Assembly (NCBI RefSeq): GCF_040939455.1
Contig: NC_134104.1
Span: forward strand, 9,075,501-9,139,500
Length of the DNA stretch: 64,000 nucleotides
Source: Microcebus murinus
Taxonomy: Eukaryota; Chordata; Mammalia; Primates; Cheirogaleidae
Direction of reading: 5' to 3'
Every line of letters starts with the position of its first letter. Positions within the stretch are counted from its first letter, which is position 1. The notes beneath the pieces were generated by a model that was given only the letters and a program-made list of their open reading frames with translations, was not told where the DNA came from and searched no databases. The position numbers were made by a program, and so were the translations under genes. Positions 46,741 through 57,328 of this stretch are shown here, one piece after another.

Positions 46741-48419
46741 TGGGTTTCTTTACAGGATAATTGTGGTCAGTTTCTCCATAGGTGAAATGGCCCACTTTTC
46801 TATTATTGAAGAAAAAAAGAAACAACTTCAATTAGGATTTGTCAAATTTTACGTCTAAGACGTGAAGCCTCAGGACCCTTTCCCGTCTCCTCCTGGGGTA
46901 GTCCCCCGCCTTCGGTTTCCTCCCTCTCTTTCTGTGTAACCCCTCACCATCCAAGGTGAATTTAAAGGCTGTTTCCTTTTGGAGTGACCCCTGGTCTCCC
47001 CACACGCCCCCTTTGGCTGCTGCTCTTGCTATCTGAGATCGCCTTGTCTCCCCTGAGAGACTGTCGAGATGATGGTAGGCTCTCCGCTTATCTGCCTTTG
47101 TGCTATCCGCTTCCTTCTTCTCACCTCGTTAGTGTCTGATGCAGTCCCTGGCTCACCCTGCACGCAGTAGATATTTATGAATGCAGTGACACATGAGAGG
47201 AGGACGGCGCTGGCTTCCTGAGAGCTGGCAGGAAGGGCACGCATGATGATTGCTCCCTGTGGTGGCACAAAGAGAGGCTGCCTTCAGGAACACATGAGGA
47301 CCCTGTCTTCAGGGAGGTAGCCTCTGGCTCAGGCAAAGGAACCTCATGGCGTTAAAACAGCCACTTTGGTGACTGACACCATTTGGGTCCCAGGGAAACA
47401 CTTCAGTTCTCAACTTCTTGTGCTCAAAGCAACAGATAATTAAGTGACAACCTCATAAAGGACCGTGGGTCTATTATTGACAAATAAAATTACAGGACGC
47501 TGAATTAAATTGGAATTTCAGATAAAGAATAATTTTTTGAGTATGTCCCAAGTATACTGCTGTTATCTGTCAGCCCTATGTGGGTCTTGCTATTCTGTTG
47601 TTTGAGATGGGCACAGCTTAGGAGAGGTGAGAGAAAGAATACATTAATGAACTTGTCCATCCCTCTCTCTGGTATCATCACAATATATTCTTACATAATG
47701 AACTATCATTTTCCAATAGCTCCAAACATCCATATTCTTGCTTCTCTTTGGGTTCCAATCAGTGGTTTGGGAGGTACTCATGTATCAGTGAATTAGCTTG
47801 CTATTCTCAGTAGGTGAGCTCATGGCACCTGAGAAGTATTTTGCAATATCATATAGTTGCTATTATTCTTGAATTTGGATATAAGTATGCTTGTCGTAAC
47901 TAACATGTATAAAGCATGACATTTACTTCTTAACATATCTGCAGATATTTACGTATTACTTAGACATTGCTTTAAGAAATGGTGAAAATAGCAATGTAAG
48001 TGATAGCAATCTCTAAAAGTTAAAATATTTTGTAATATTTTCAATTTAAAAATGATATGTAAAATTCATGTGTTGTTTCCATATTTAGGTGCTGCTTTAA
48101 AACCGTTATTGAAAATTCTACTCACTAGTGCCTGAACAAAGTTTTTCTTTGAAATTGAAATGAATAAAAAACTGTATTGTCTCAGTTGACATTACAGCCA
48201 AGGCTATGCAATGTATGTGACAGCTTTGATTATAAAGACATTTGAAGGGGAAGTAAAAAGAAATATATTTTTATGGAATAAGGATATAATAGTTAACTAA
48301 TCATATACATTCTAATTTTATTACTCTGCTGAATATGCTGGCCCACCAGCACAAGATCCAGACATACCTAATAATATTATTACATTTTTCTGGCATTTCA
48401 TTGTATAAACACCATAGCT
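46741..48419. other. Non-genic, unique-looking
   Basis: A weak L2-like phrase ('agtccctggctcaccctg', 'cagtagatatttatgaatg') lies at 47140-47185. The rest is AT-rich with no recognised gene. Short frames (46643-46858, 47578-47796) are not supported. Confidence 0.4.
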
Positions 48420-48430
48420 TCACATATTTT

Positions 48431-48771
48431 GTTGTTTTTTTTTTTTTTTTTTTTTGAGACAGAGTCTCACTTTGTTGCCCAGGCTAGAGTGAGTGCCGTG
48501 GCATCAGCCTAGCTCATAGCAACCTCAAACTCCTGGGCTCAAGCAATCCTCCTGCCTCAGCCTCCCAAGTAGCTGAAACTACAGGTATGCACCACCATGC
48601 CCAGCTAATTTTTTGTATATATATATTTTTAGTTGGTTAATTAATTTCTTTCTATTTTTAGTAGAGACAGGGTCTCAGTCAGGCTGGTTTCGAACTCCTG
48701 ACCTTAAGCAATCCGCCCACCTCGGCCTCCAAGAGTGCTAGGATTACAGACATGAGTCACCATGCCCGGCC
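48431..48771 (-). mobile_element. Full-length Alu SINE, antisense, with 11-bp target duplication
   Basis: A T-run leads into 'gagacagagtctcactttg', both monomers in antisense, and the enlarged linker ('gttggttaattaatttcttt'), ending in 'catgcccggcc'. It is flanked by 'tcacatatttt' at 48420-48430 and again at 48772-48782, an exact 11-bp target-site duplication. Same strepsirrhine type as the copy at 45558. Confidence 0.95.
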
Positions 48772-49049
48772 TCACATATTTTCTTATGTTGTTATTTTAA
48801 AAGTATAGTTGGCAAGGTAGGGAGACAAGATATATTATTTAACAGTTCATTAATTCGATCTACAACATATAGAGACTTAGACATAGGCGAGGGGCTGTTC
48901 CCATCTTGCCCTGGGCCCCACAGGTGTTGGGGGACCAGAGCCCAGCACTGTACCTTCTTCCTAAAATGCTGGGCTGACTCTCTGGAGCCCTGGCATTGAG
49001 TGGTACTCACTTTCCTGGCACTTTCCCTCAGTGAAGTGTGAGGACGCCT

Positions 49050-49466
49050 ATACTAGTCTGCTTGGGCTGCCACAACAACAGAAATTTGTCTCACAGTTCT
49101 GGAGGCCAGAAATCTGAAACCCAGGTGTTGGCAGTATTGGTTCCTTCCAAGGCTATGAGGGAAGGATCTGTCCCGAGCCCCGAGCCCAGCTTCTGCTGGT
49201 TTGCTGGCAGTGGTTGGTGTAGACGCGTCATCCGATCGATCTCCGCCTATATGTTCATTTGGTGTTCTCCCTGTGGGCATGTCTATGTGCCCAAATTTCC
49301 TCTTTGTATAAGAACACCAGTCATACTGAATTAGGGACACATTCCAATGATCTCATCTTAACAAATTACATCCAGGACAACCGTATCTCCGAATGTCACA
49401 TTCCGAGTGAGGTCCTGGGCTTAGGATTTCAACATTTGAATTGGAGGGACACAATTCAACACACAG
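49050..49466 (-). mobile_element. MLT1 LTR (ERVL-MaLR), antisense
   Basis: The plus strand shows the antisense of an MLT1 LTR from end to end: 'agtctgcttgggctgcca', 'cacagttctggaggccaga', 'aatttcctctttgtataaga', 'tctcatcttaacaaattaca', 'ggatttcaacatttgaattg' and finally 'acacaattcaacaca'. The element is solo and diverged. The 95-98 codon frames on the two strands here are inside it. Confidence 0.85.
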
Positions 49467-50079
49467 GTGGTTTGGAGCTCGGTCTGGTCCATGGCTTGAA
49501 GCAGGACTATGAATGAGGTTCTTTGGAATTGGGGTGGAGGTGGAGCATGAGGGTGCGGATGGGAGAAAGTGTTCAATTCACATGTATTTGGTAATTGAAA
49601 GAACTTGAGGTTTTTATTTTTATTTTTATTTTTCCCTTTTGGTGGAGGGTAGGGATGGGAGTTTGTCAGTATGTCCCTGAGTCCAAATATTCCTGATGTC
49701 CAAGGGCAATGCCATCCTGCCAAGTTTGAAGTCAGCACATAAGCACATTCTCCGCTGGCTACTTTTTGGGCAGAATCATAATTTTCTTTTTAGAGAAAGA
49801 GTTAGAGGGGAGGAAGATTGAAATGCTTTTTATATAGATATATTAATTTAAAACTTCACTGTATTTAATTAGATCACATTAACACAACACATACAAACAG
49901 GACTTCATTAAATAAGCCACCACTTCCTAGATTAGATAGATGATATTAAAATGTCCAGGTATAAGAAGGTACGGTCCTGGCTGTTTAGTATTCTTTGTTA
50001 AATATCAAAAACATATAAGGGATCTTGAAAAATGAAAACCACAGTTGAAACACTTAGATATTTGCTTTGTGAAGATCTG
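49467..50079. other. Non-genic spacer
   Basis: A (TTTTAT)n patch at 49613-49636 is the only simple repeat; a 105-codon antisense frame crosses it and is not supported. Confidence 0.45.
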
Positions 50080-50155
50080 ACTGTGAATGGTACAAGGGCA
50101 GGCAGAGCCACCGTGGCCCTTGGTGGGCTGTAGATAAATATTTCTTGAATGGAGA
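50080..50155 (+). repeat. L2-like 3' fragment
   Basis: The phrases 'ggtacaagggcaggcagagc' and 'gtagataaatatttcttgaa' resemble the L2 end. Weak, because the central 'gcctggcacatag' is much changed. Confidence 0.4.
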
Positions 50156-51194
50156 GACATAAGCAAACATCATCACTGCCTATGTTTGCAATACCTCAAT
50201 CTGCCAACTTCAAGGTGCTTTTCTACCCTGTAGGTAAATACCAGTTATGCTGTGGTCATCTTGTTGCTCTGATCAGGATTGAGATCATGGAAGAAAATGG
50301 TTGCTCTCAGGTTTAGCTCATTAAAGTCTGTCTTAGACTTGTTTCATGACTTCTTTTATTACCTGTGCATGGGCATAACCTCTGAGTATGCAGTCAGGAC
50401 CTTCCTGAGTACTTTTTTGGTAGGTGGTGCCAGGGAGGTGAGTAGTAAATATCACACCACCTTTGGCAAGACTCCTACCTGTGTACCTGGAAAACATACA
50501 CCTTCTGGATAGCCAATCACCTCCGCCCACAAGAAGATGGGCAAGCTCCTTGAGGATGGAGGGCATAGATTTGGAATCAGTATTTGAATCCAATTTCTTT
50601 GACCATGTTTAGTTATATATTATTAAGCCTGAAGTTGAGGCATACATATGTTTCTTACTGGGCAAAATGGGAGGTGTGATACCAAATGGAGGGGCTAGGA
50701 TGATGAAGTGAGACATGCATTTTGGACAATTCCAGGCAGGTAGTAAGTGCTTTCAGGGAGATAATTCCCCACAGATCTCTCATGTTTCTGCATGTCTTAT
50801 GAAAACAGCACTAGCTGTCCTTTTTTCTTGGATATCTTTTCAAGGATGTTTGCATAGTGCCCGTCCTTGGATGATAGAGATAGTGTTTCCTGTTGGAGCA
50901 AAGGTTTGGGCAGGTTTTCTTGCAGCCCTTTATGAAGATTTGAGTTTCCTAAGCTTGAGGTCTCTGAGCTGTGACATAAACCCACTGTGTGTGCAAAGTC
51001 CACATGGGCCCTTCCCCAACATCCCTGCAGGACTTGAGGGGCAAGAAGAGCTGAAGTGCACGTGAAGTTCATGCTGCTTGTTGTGCTGTGAGTAATGAAG
51101 TCCTTTGTCTCTGTCCCAAGAGTCTCCTGTCTTCTTCCAGCATCCATGAAATCGTGGCAGGCCACCTTGTTAGCTTGCAAATAAAATAAAATTT
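50156..51194. other. Non-genic; overlapping frames on both strands
   Basis: A 116-codon plus-strand frame (50715-51065) and a 127-codon minus-strand frame (50797-51180) cover the same bases. Neither shows a domain, and the coexistence argues that both are chance. Confidence 0.4.
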
Positions 51195-51345
51195 TAGATG
51201 CTTCATAGTTCTTTATAGTACTCCACTATTTCTTTTTTCTTCACTAAATGGTGAGCTTTTTGAATGCAGGGGTTTTATGTTTATTTTAGGATCTCTAATC
51301 CTAGTAGAGAATGGATTCAAAGTCATGTTGGTTGAATGAACTAAA
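51195..51345 (+). repeat. L2 LINE 3' region
   Basis: The phrases 'aaatggtgagctttttgaat', 'gcaggggttttatgttta', 'aggatctctaatcctagta' and 'catgttggttgaatgaac' follow L2 ('gtgagctccttgagggcagg', 'gttgaatgaatg'). Confidence 0.65.
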
Positions 51346-52324
51346 TTGCACTGGCTAGTCTTCATCTCAGTTTTTTCTTCCTCAATTAATTCCAACTCAA
51401 CAGCACTTGCACTAGGGTCAGCCAAAGAGGCAGGATATATTAATAGGAAGGCAAGCTAATGGGGAGAAAGAGAAAAGCCCAAACGCCTCATTCTCTTGTC
51501 ATGTTGCACCCACGATCCTCTTTATAACCATTTATTTTCATGAGTAAAATATCTCTAACCCTATGTCCTCTTCAGAAATGCATGATGAAAATGACTAGCC
51601 ATCAAGGCACATGATGCAGAGTAGTTTGTTCCAACGTGTATGGGGACAAGGATCATAACTAGCAAAAAATCCCTACTGTAAGGACTCATGAGACTCTCCC
51701 CAATGCATGGCAGGAAATCTGTATTTCCTCCCCTGAGCGGAGGAAGTGGGGATGAGGGAGACACTCTTCAGTGGCGGATGAGAAATGGTCAAAGAATTGG
51801 CTGGCAGCAGACTCTCAACTCTAGGCAGGGGATCTCTGTCACTCTGGTGGCTGCTCTAGGATCTGCAGCAACTGCCCAGTGCATCAAGGAAATTGAGGCA
51901 TTGAGGCCAGCTAGATAGCACTAGATGTCACTAGATAGCACTGCAGGCTGTGTAGACCTAACAATAGCTGAGGTCACCCTCCCTGTCCCAGCTCTAGTGC
52001 AGCATGGCTTTGTGCTATCCTGCCAGCTATCAGTCCGTCAGCCCCAACAGTACCCCTCTGCACCTCAACCCTGGAATGAGCTCCTATGCAACCTTCAGAG
52101 CCCAAGATTCTGTGCAACAACTTGGCAGAGTCTGTGGAGCTGTGCCCCTGGGCAGGAGGCAGAGTGTGTTGTGTTTCCTCAATTAGCGTGCTCGTCATCT
52201 CTCAAATATTGCTTGAGTGTTTAGGCAGTTTTGGTAACTATGTTTTCTTATTTTCTGTATTCTTGATGCTCCGGCATCTGGGGTACCCCCTGGTCAGAAG
52301 GGACAGCCCTTTGGAGGAGGGTTA
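51346..52324. other. Non-genic, possibly retroviral flank
   Basis: A short direct repeat, 'tagatagcac' with 'tagatgtcac' between, is at 51909-51941. From 51960 the C-rich text may belong to the same ERV as the LTR-like block at 52325, but no viral gene motif was found. Overlapping 60-99 codon frames are on both strands. Confidence 0.35.
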
Positions 52325-52810
52325 GCTAATCTCTAAGATAGCAATCAACTCACCTAGGAGTGCACCTGTCATATGCAAACCCATCAATCCAAAGCCTATA
52401 CCCCCTTTCCACCTCCTTTCTCAGGCTCTCCCAGGGCTACTACACTCTGGGCCTCTGGCCACCTGCCCTAATCACCCTAACGTCAGATACCAGACACTCA
52501 GGACTGTCTTTAAACCCAGAGCACGCTGAAATTATCCAAACTAGCCAATGCTAAACCTGCTTAGTTTGCTTCCCCAGCCTCATCCATTCCTTCCTGTGAA
52601 GTCCACCATCAAACTGTCCCCATGCTCTCTCCTCCCTGCACCCACCTCCCGAACAACCTGTTGCTTCCCAGTGAGGCGCCCCCATGGCAGGGCACACCCC
52701 CTCCTCTTGGGGACAGTGAGTAACAAACTGTCATTTCAGTGGCGGTCATCTCCTGATCTGCGGCCCTCATAGTACTTGGGTAATAATAAAACTCCCTTTT
52801 AAAACAGCAT
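52325..52810 (+). mobile_element. LTR-like block, class I ERV, tentative
   Basis: The layout fits a gammaretrovirus-type LTR. A C-rich U3-like stretch with many CCT/CCC words is followed by 'gactgtctttaaacccaga' near 52503, then a C- and T-rich R-like stretch and AATAAA at 52785-52790 followed by 'actccc'. Boundaries and family are not established, and the TATA box is poor. It could instead be an unrelated low-complexity C-rich segment. Confidence 0.35.
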
Positions 52811-52984
52811 TGCCCTCTGCACTGAATATAACATAAGCTTGAGTTAGGGCTCAGGGGAGAATTTTCTTGGTTTTTGCTAAAGAAAATTACATTTAAGACT
52901 TGGGTAAGCGTTCCTTGTTTTGATTTGCAGTAGAAAATTCTAGAAATGTTGCAGAAGAGAGTGTCAAGAAGTTTTGCCTATTCC

Positions 52985-53410
52985 ATAGAGGAACGGTTGA
53001 AACAGTTGTGAAACTTTCACACCCTGGAATACTACACAGCTTTTAAAGAGAATGAGTCGGAGCTGTAGGGTTGGCCTGGGGGAATTTTCCTGAATTCTTT
53101 TTGAGAGAGAAAAAGATTGTTGTAGAGAAGTGTTTGCAATGAGATCCCATTTTTGTAGAAAACAGTGACAGAAACGGTGTATCCATATGGATATACATGT
53201 ATGTGTCTGCATAAAATTATATGAGCATAAAGAAGAATACAGGAGGATGCAGATTGTGTTGTTAACACGAGTTGGTCTGGTCAGGTGGGCTGACTTGCGG
53301 GCAGTGCAGGGAGAAGGGTGGAAGAGAGATGCCAAAGAAAAATGAGAGGGAAAAGGCTGCATTTAAAATCCCCTATCTACATAATCACACTTAAATATGT
53401 ATATTAAATC
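52985..53410 (+). mobile_element. L1M-type 3' end, sense
   Basis: The phrases 'ccctggaatactacacagct', 'tttaaagagaatgagtcgga', 'gatcccatttttgtagaaaa', 'ggagaagggtggaagagag' and a terminal 'tatctacataat' follow the 3' part of medium-old L1. The antisense 132-codon frame over it is a by-product. Confidence 0.7.
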
Positions 53411-53544
53411 ATTTGCTCATGGTACTATGTATAAATACATTTTTTTAAGGCTCTACAATTCAGTGCTTCTACTCTTTAGCAAAATTTTGCTCTCTGACTC
53501 AGGACATTTTGATATTACATGATTTACTTTTAAAGGGAGATGAG

Positions 53545-53900
53545 GATACACTTGCCCGCCAAGCGCTTGTCGAGCTCAGGCGAACAGAGACACTGGGTTT
53601 TGATGTCCCCCTGCCAGGCAGACGCGGGCCAGACGTGAACCGCCAGCTCCGCAGCGCGATCTCTGATTTGTACGACAAGCAGGGAGGGGAGAGTCGGGCC
53701 GTCTCTGCAGACAGAATGCAGCGTCTCTGTCCCTCGGGTCACAGACCACCGCAGACTGGGCAGCCCCACCCGCTGCGGTCACTTGGCCAGACAAAAGCGA
53801 GTCCTTTTTCTCACAGCACAGGGCCGCCTGTCCTGCAAACTTAGCCCCTTCTGTTGGGTGTTGCGGAGCCGTGCGTCTAAATATGGCACGCGGCTGTTCA
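53545..53900. promoter_or_regulatory. CpG-island-like segment
   Basis: By eye there are about 27 CpG sites in roughly 350 bp at close to 60% GC, near the number expected by chance, whereas CpG is scarce nearly everywhere else in the window. No repeat is recognised. A 111-codon plus-strand frame (53509-53844) spans most of it. CpG islands usually mark promoters or germline-unmethylated regulatory DNA. A splice donor lies 330 bp downstream at 54228, so this could be the promoter of an unlisted transcript. Confidence 0.5.
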
Positions 53901-54097
53901 ATTGGGAATCATTTCCAGTAAAAGAGGATGTTTCCTCAGCAGTTTTCAAGCTGGCGCTGACTCAAGCGTCCTCCAGGGAGCCCGTTTAACTGGCCATCAG
54001 GGAGGCAGCAAAAAGGCATTGTGGGATTCTGTAACAAGATGCCCATCCTGCGTGCAAGACCCCCTGGGACGCCCAGCATCGGCTCCCCGGGCTTGCT

Positions 54098-54118
54098 GGG
54101 GTGGGGGTGGGGGTGGGG
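54098..54118 (+). promoter_or_regulatory. G-quadruplex motif
   Basis: Four runs of four or five G's are separated by single T's, a textbook short-loop G-quadruplex motif on the plus strand. It lies between the CpG-island-like segment and the donor-like site at 54228, a position where such motifs are often found near transcription starts. The same bases encode the poly-Gly of the 109-codon frame 53902-54231. Confidence 0.7.
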
Positions 54119-55807
54119 TTATAGATGCTGCTAAGGACGAGCTGGCTGCAGCAGATCTGTTATTGGTGCACGGGTTGAGAGATGCCGTGCTGTGCTGCTC
54201 CCAGCCAGGGGGGGAAGAGCTCCGAAGGTGAGACGTGGCACTGGAGCAGTAATTAAATGTGTACAGATGGTTAATGCACGAATCACAATGTCCTCGGAGG
54301 GAGAGATGTGAACTGAAGGCTTGCAAGGAGAGATGAAAGTGTATGCTGAGGGTTTTTTTTTTTTTTTTTGGCAAAAATATTTACACTGTCCTAAAGGCAA
54401 CAAGTACACGTGTTGACAGATTTAAATTTTTGAAAATCAGCATGTAAACAAAACAAAGTGAGAATTCCCAGACGTGGCCAGTACAGTGCAGAAAATGGTT
54501 TACTTGAGGGGTATTTAGGGTCTTTTTGTGATGCAAAAAAAAAAATGATCTTTGCAAGAGTGAAGAGCCAGGAGCCTCCAAGACTGGCACTTGTAAACTG
54601 ACAAAGATGTAGCTACAGAGGATGATAACAAGACCAATTATCTGAATTCTAATAGAGGCTGTAGGATCTGGGATCACCCAACACCTATCGGGGCTCTAGT
54701 GGCCGGTCCACCAGCATAGAGGTTAAATTTTAAAAATGAAGCATGAACTCGTAGAATCGTTAGAGCTGGAACTTTATTCCACCAGGGTTCATTCCTGTTC
54801 TCAAATATTCGTTTTTTTCAGCACTGTTGATGCAGATCTTCACGGAAGCATTTCCAAGTATTTGAATGGCAAGAATGAGAAAATGCATTTTAAAAATGAA
54901 AGATATGCTAAAAATGTATTTTTTTTTTTAAAAAAGGGTCTGAACAAAACCACAATTACTTAATCAAGGAACAATAAGACTAACCACAGCCGCATAGTTC
55001 TGGGCATATTTATGCATGTGTGTCGTCAAGGAATGTGTCCCGGGCAGGGACCATGGATGGGGTCAGACCTTTTTATTTATTTATTTATTCCAAGTCTAGA
55101 ACTTTCTTCTGTAGAAATTGGAATTGTAAATTTTAGTAATCGAGGCTTTTTTTTTTTTTAAAGTCATTTGAAATATTTCTTCCTAAAAACAGAAATATTT
55201 TTCGGTGCAACTCATTGCCCTTGGAAATGGAAGTATTGCTGTGCTTATCTTTGGGCTAGTTGCTCTTTAAACACTTTAGTCTTTTAGGCTCTGTTTTGAT
55301 CTCAAAAGCATGGGCCTTTACCCTTGGGATAACTCTTGATACCTTTCCTGTGGGAGTCAAGGTCAAGGGACCTTGTAATGACCCTGTGTTTGGTGTTTTC
55401 TGCACATGGTGCTGAAACCCACAGAGATGTGAGATCTGGGAGAAGATTTGTGCCAGAATTGTTGTAGGTGGGTAAACCCAACCTATTGGAGGGAGTCCAG
55501 CCCTAGAGAATGTGGCTCCCAGCTAAGACTGTGGCCTCCATGAGAACATTCCTGGGAATTTCCAGGAATCCATGCCCCACAGTCTCAGCAGGGCATTCTC
55601 TGCACCCCGGGGGCTTAGGGGGCAGCTTCTTCCCTGCCAGCGGTGGTCCTGGGCATAACACCCTGGAATCCATACAAAGAGATTCCTATGGTTAAGGTGG
55701 AAATGTTCGCAGGAGACAGATATGACAAAGGAAGAACTGGCTGTGCTTCCATTGGTTGGAGCTTTGTAGTAAGCAGTAGAATAGCACAAGGCATAGTGTA
55801 GCCTCAC
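54119..55807. other. Non-genic; donor-like site, then AT-rich DNA
   Basis: The sequence 'ctccgaag|gtgagacg' at 54221-54235 is a good splice donor. Next to it is 'ggagcagtaattaaatgtgt' with 'tgcacgaatcacaatgtcc', enhancer-like text at 54244-54292. T-runs lie at 54352-54369 and 55147-55159, and a (TTTA)n patch at 55073-55088. No gene or clear repeat is recognised in the rest. Confidence 0.4.
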
Positions 55808-55962
55808 CCTTCCTCCTCCTCTTCCTCTTCCTCCTTTTTCTTCTTTTTCTCTTCTTCCTCCTCCTCCTCTTCCTCCTCAACCTCCTCCTTCCCCCCTTTC
55901 TCTTCCTCCTCTTTTTCCTCCTCCTTCTCATCTTCCTCCTCCGCTTCCACTTTTTCTAGCCC
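55808..55962. repeat. Polypyrimidine (CCT/CTT)n tract
   Basis: About 155 bp of almost pure C and T on the plus strand, built of CCT, CTT and TTC units with very few purines. Long purine-pyrimidine tracts can form triplex (H-DNA) and stall replication. The minus-strand frame across it encodes only Arg, Lys and Gly runs and is not a gene. Confidence 0.9.
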
Positions 55963-57102
55963 CCACCTCTAGATCAGGGATGGCGTCTGCCCGGATGACC
56001 CTCCAGCCCCATGCAGTAGTGGACACACCCCATCCACAGAACCTTCCTGAGTGTCTCCCACATACCACACACTGGCCCAGGCACAAGGGCCCAGCAGTGG
56101 ACGAAACAGACAAGTCCTTGCTCCCGTGTGTCTGGCACTCTGGTGAGGGCCAGACCTATGGCTGGGATTAGGCACATGCAAGATGCTTAAGAAATTGGTG
56201 TTATGAGGCACAGCTGAGGAAATATTACAGACGACCTTTTAATTTTTTTTTTTTTTTTAATAAAAGATGGTTTGCCACTGGCTTTCAAGAAATGTCAAAA
56301 TCATTGTTTAGGAATTTTATTTTTTGCTTTGGACACAATCAGGATCTTCCTGATGCTACTTTGTCTCATTGCCTAATTTCCACAGGGTGGTTTCTCCCTT
56401 GTTGGGAGGACAGGGTACGTATTACTAATGTCTTCAGAACTGTGTAACTACAATGAAGAAGTCCAGGAAACAGATGTGCACAGTCCAGACTCTGCCCCAT
56501 AAAAAATTGTTCAGACTGAGTGTCATGAATGCTTGGTTTGGGTATAGGTGACAGCTGTGCTTTCTGGGTTGTGCTACAGCACAGAGCCTGGCAGGTGAAG
56601 TGGGCACAGCCTTCATGGTCCAGTGGATGTTCCTTTTGAAGTCGAGGATGTTGGCTCTGTGTGTGCTTCCATTTCTGTGTCAAAGATAGAGATACCTGAT
56701 CTTAGTGCCCACATGGAAAAATACAAAGCAATTTTTTTGGTAGAACTAATACAACATAGTATAATATACAGGTATTCTCTTTTAAACCATTACTGCTATC
56801 ACATAAACCACCAACTGTTATAATATATAGCCTAGAATGCACTCAGGTCTTTGGTTTTTTTTAAGTAAAATGCCTCCAAATGTAAGATCATTCTTCTTGT
56901 TTTTCCATGAATAGCACTCACGCCTTTGCATGGCTGACCAACAGGGGCTATTGAGGATGAGAGAACACAGTCCTTTAGAGGGGCCAATGGAAGACCCTAA
57001 AAGAGGAGGAAGAGATTCCCAGCCCCATAAAACCCACCTCATGAGGAAGATTGGCATTGACGGCTGGAGTTTCATGGACAGTGTAGGACTTGGAACCACC
57101 TC
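55963..57102. other. Non-genic spacer
   Basis: A run of about 14 T's is at 56246-56259. Overlapping frames on both strands (55969-56211, 56366-56683) are not supported. No repeat is named with confidence. Confidence 0.4.
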
Positions 57103-57328
57103 CAGGGATCCTCAAACTTTTTAAACAGGTGGCCAGTTCACTGTCCCTCAGACCATTGGAGGGCTGTTGGAGAGTGTGGCGTACATTCCACACATGTGCA
57201 CTGTGGGCCCAGGACAAGTCGGTTGCTAAGCAGGACAGGCAGTGGCGGCAAAAACACTTGGTGGGCTGGATAAATGTTCTCCTTGGTGGGCTGCATGTGG
57301 CCTGTGGGCCATAGTTTTAGGACACCTG
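57103..57328 (+). mobile_element. OC1-like hAT non-autonomous element, second copy
   Basis: The left end CAGGGATCCTCAAACTTTTT with 'aaacaggtggccagttcact' matches the right end of the copy at 27931 in reverse complement. The right end on the minus strand, CAGGTGTCCTAAAACTATGG with 'cccacaggccacatg', matches that copy's left end. The two are thus inverted relative to each other. Here the interior (226 bp in all) is different and longer, with 'gcggcaaaaacacttggtgg'. No 8-bp duplication is evident, so the flanks have decayed or were rearranged. Confidence 0.75.

Noticed and set aside
52964..53362. 132-codon minus-strand frame
   Set aside because: It is the antisense of an L1 3' end.
55692..55931. 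Arg/Lys-rich 79-codon frame
   Set aside because: It is the translation of the polypyrimidine microsatellite on the minus strand.
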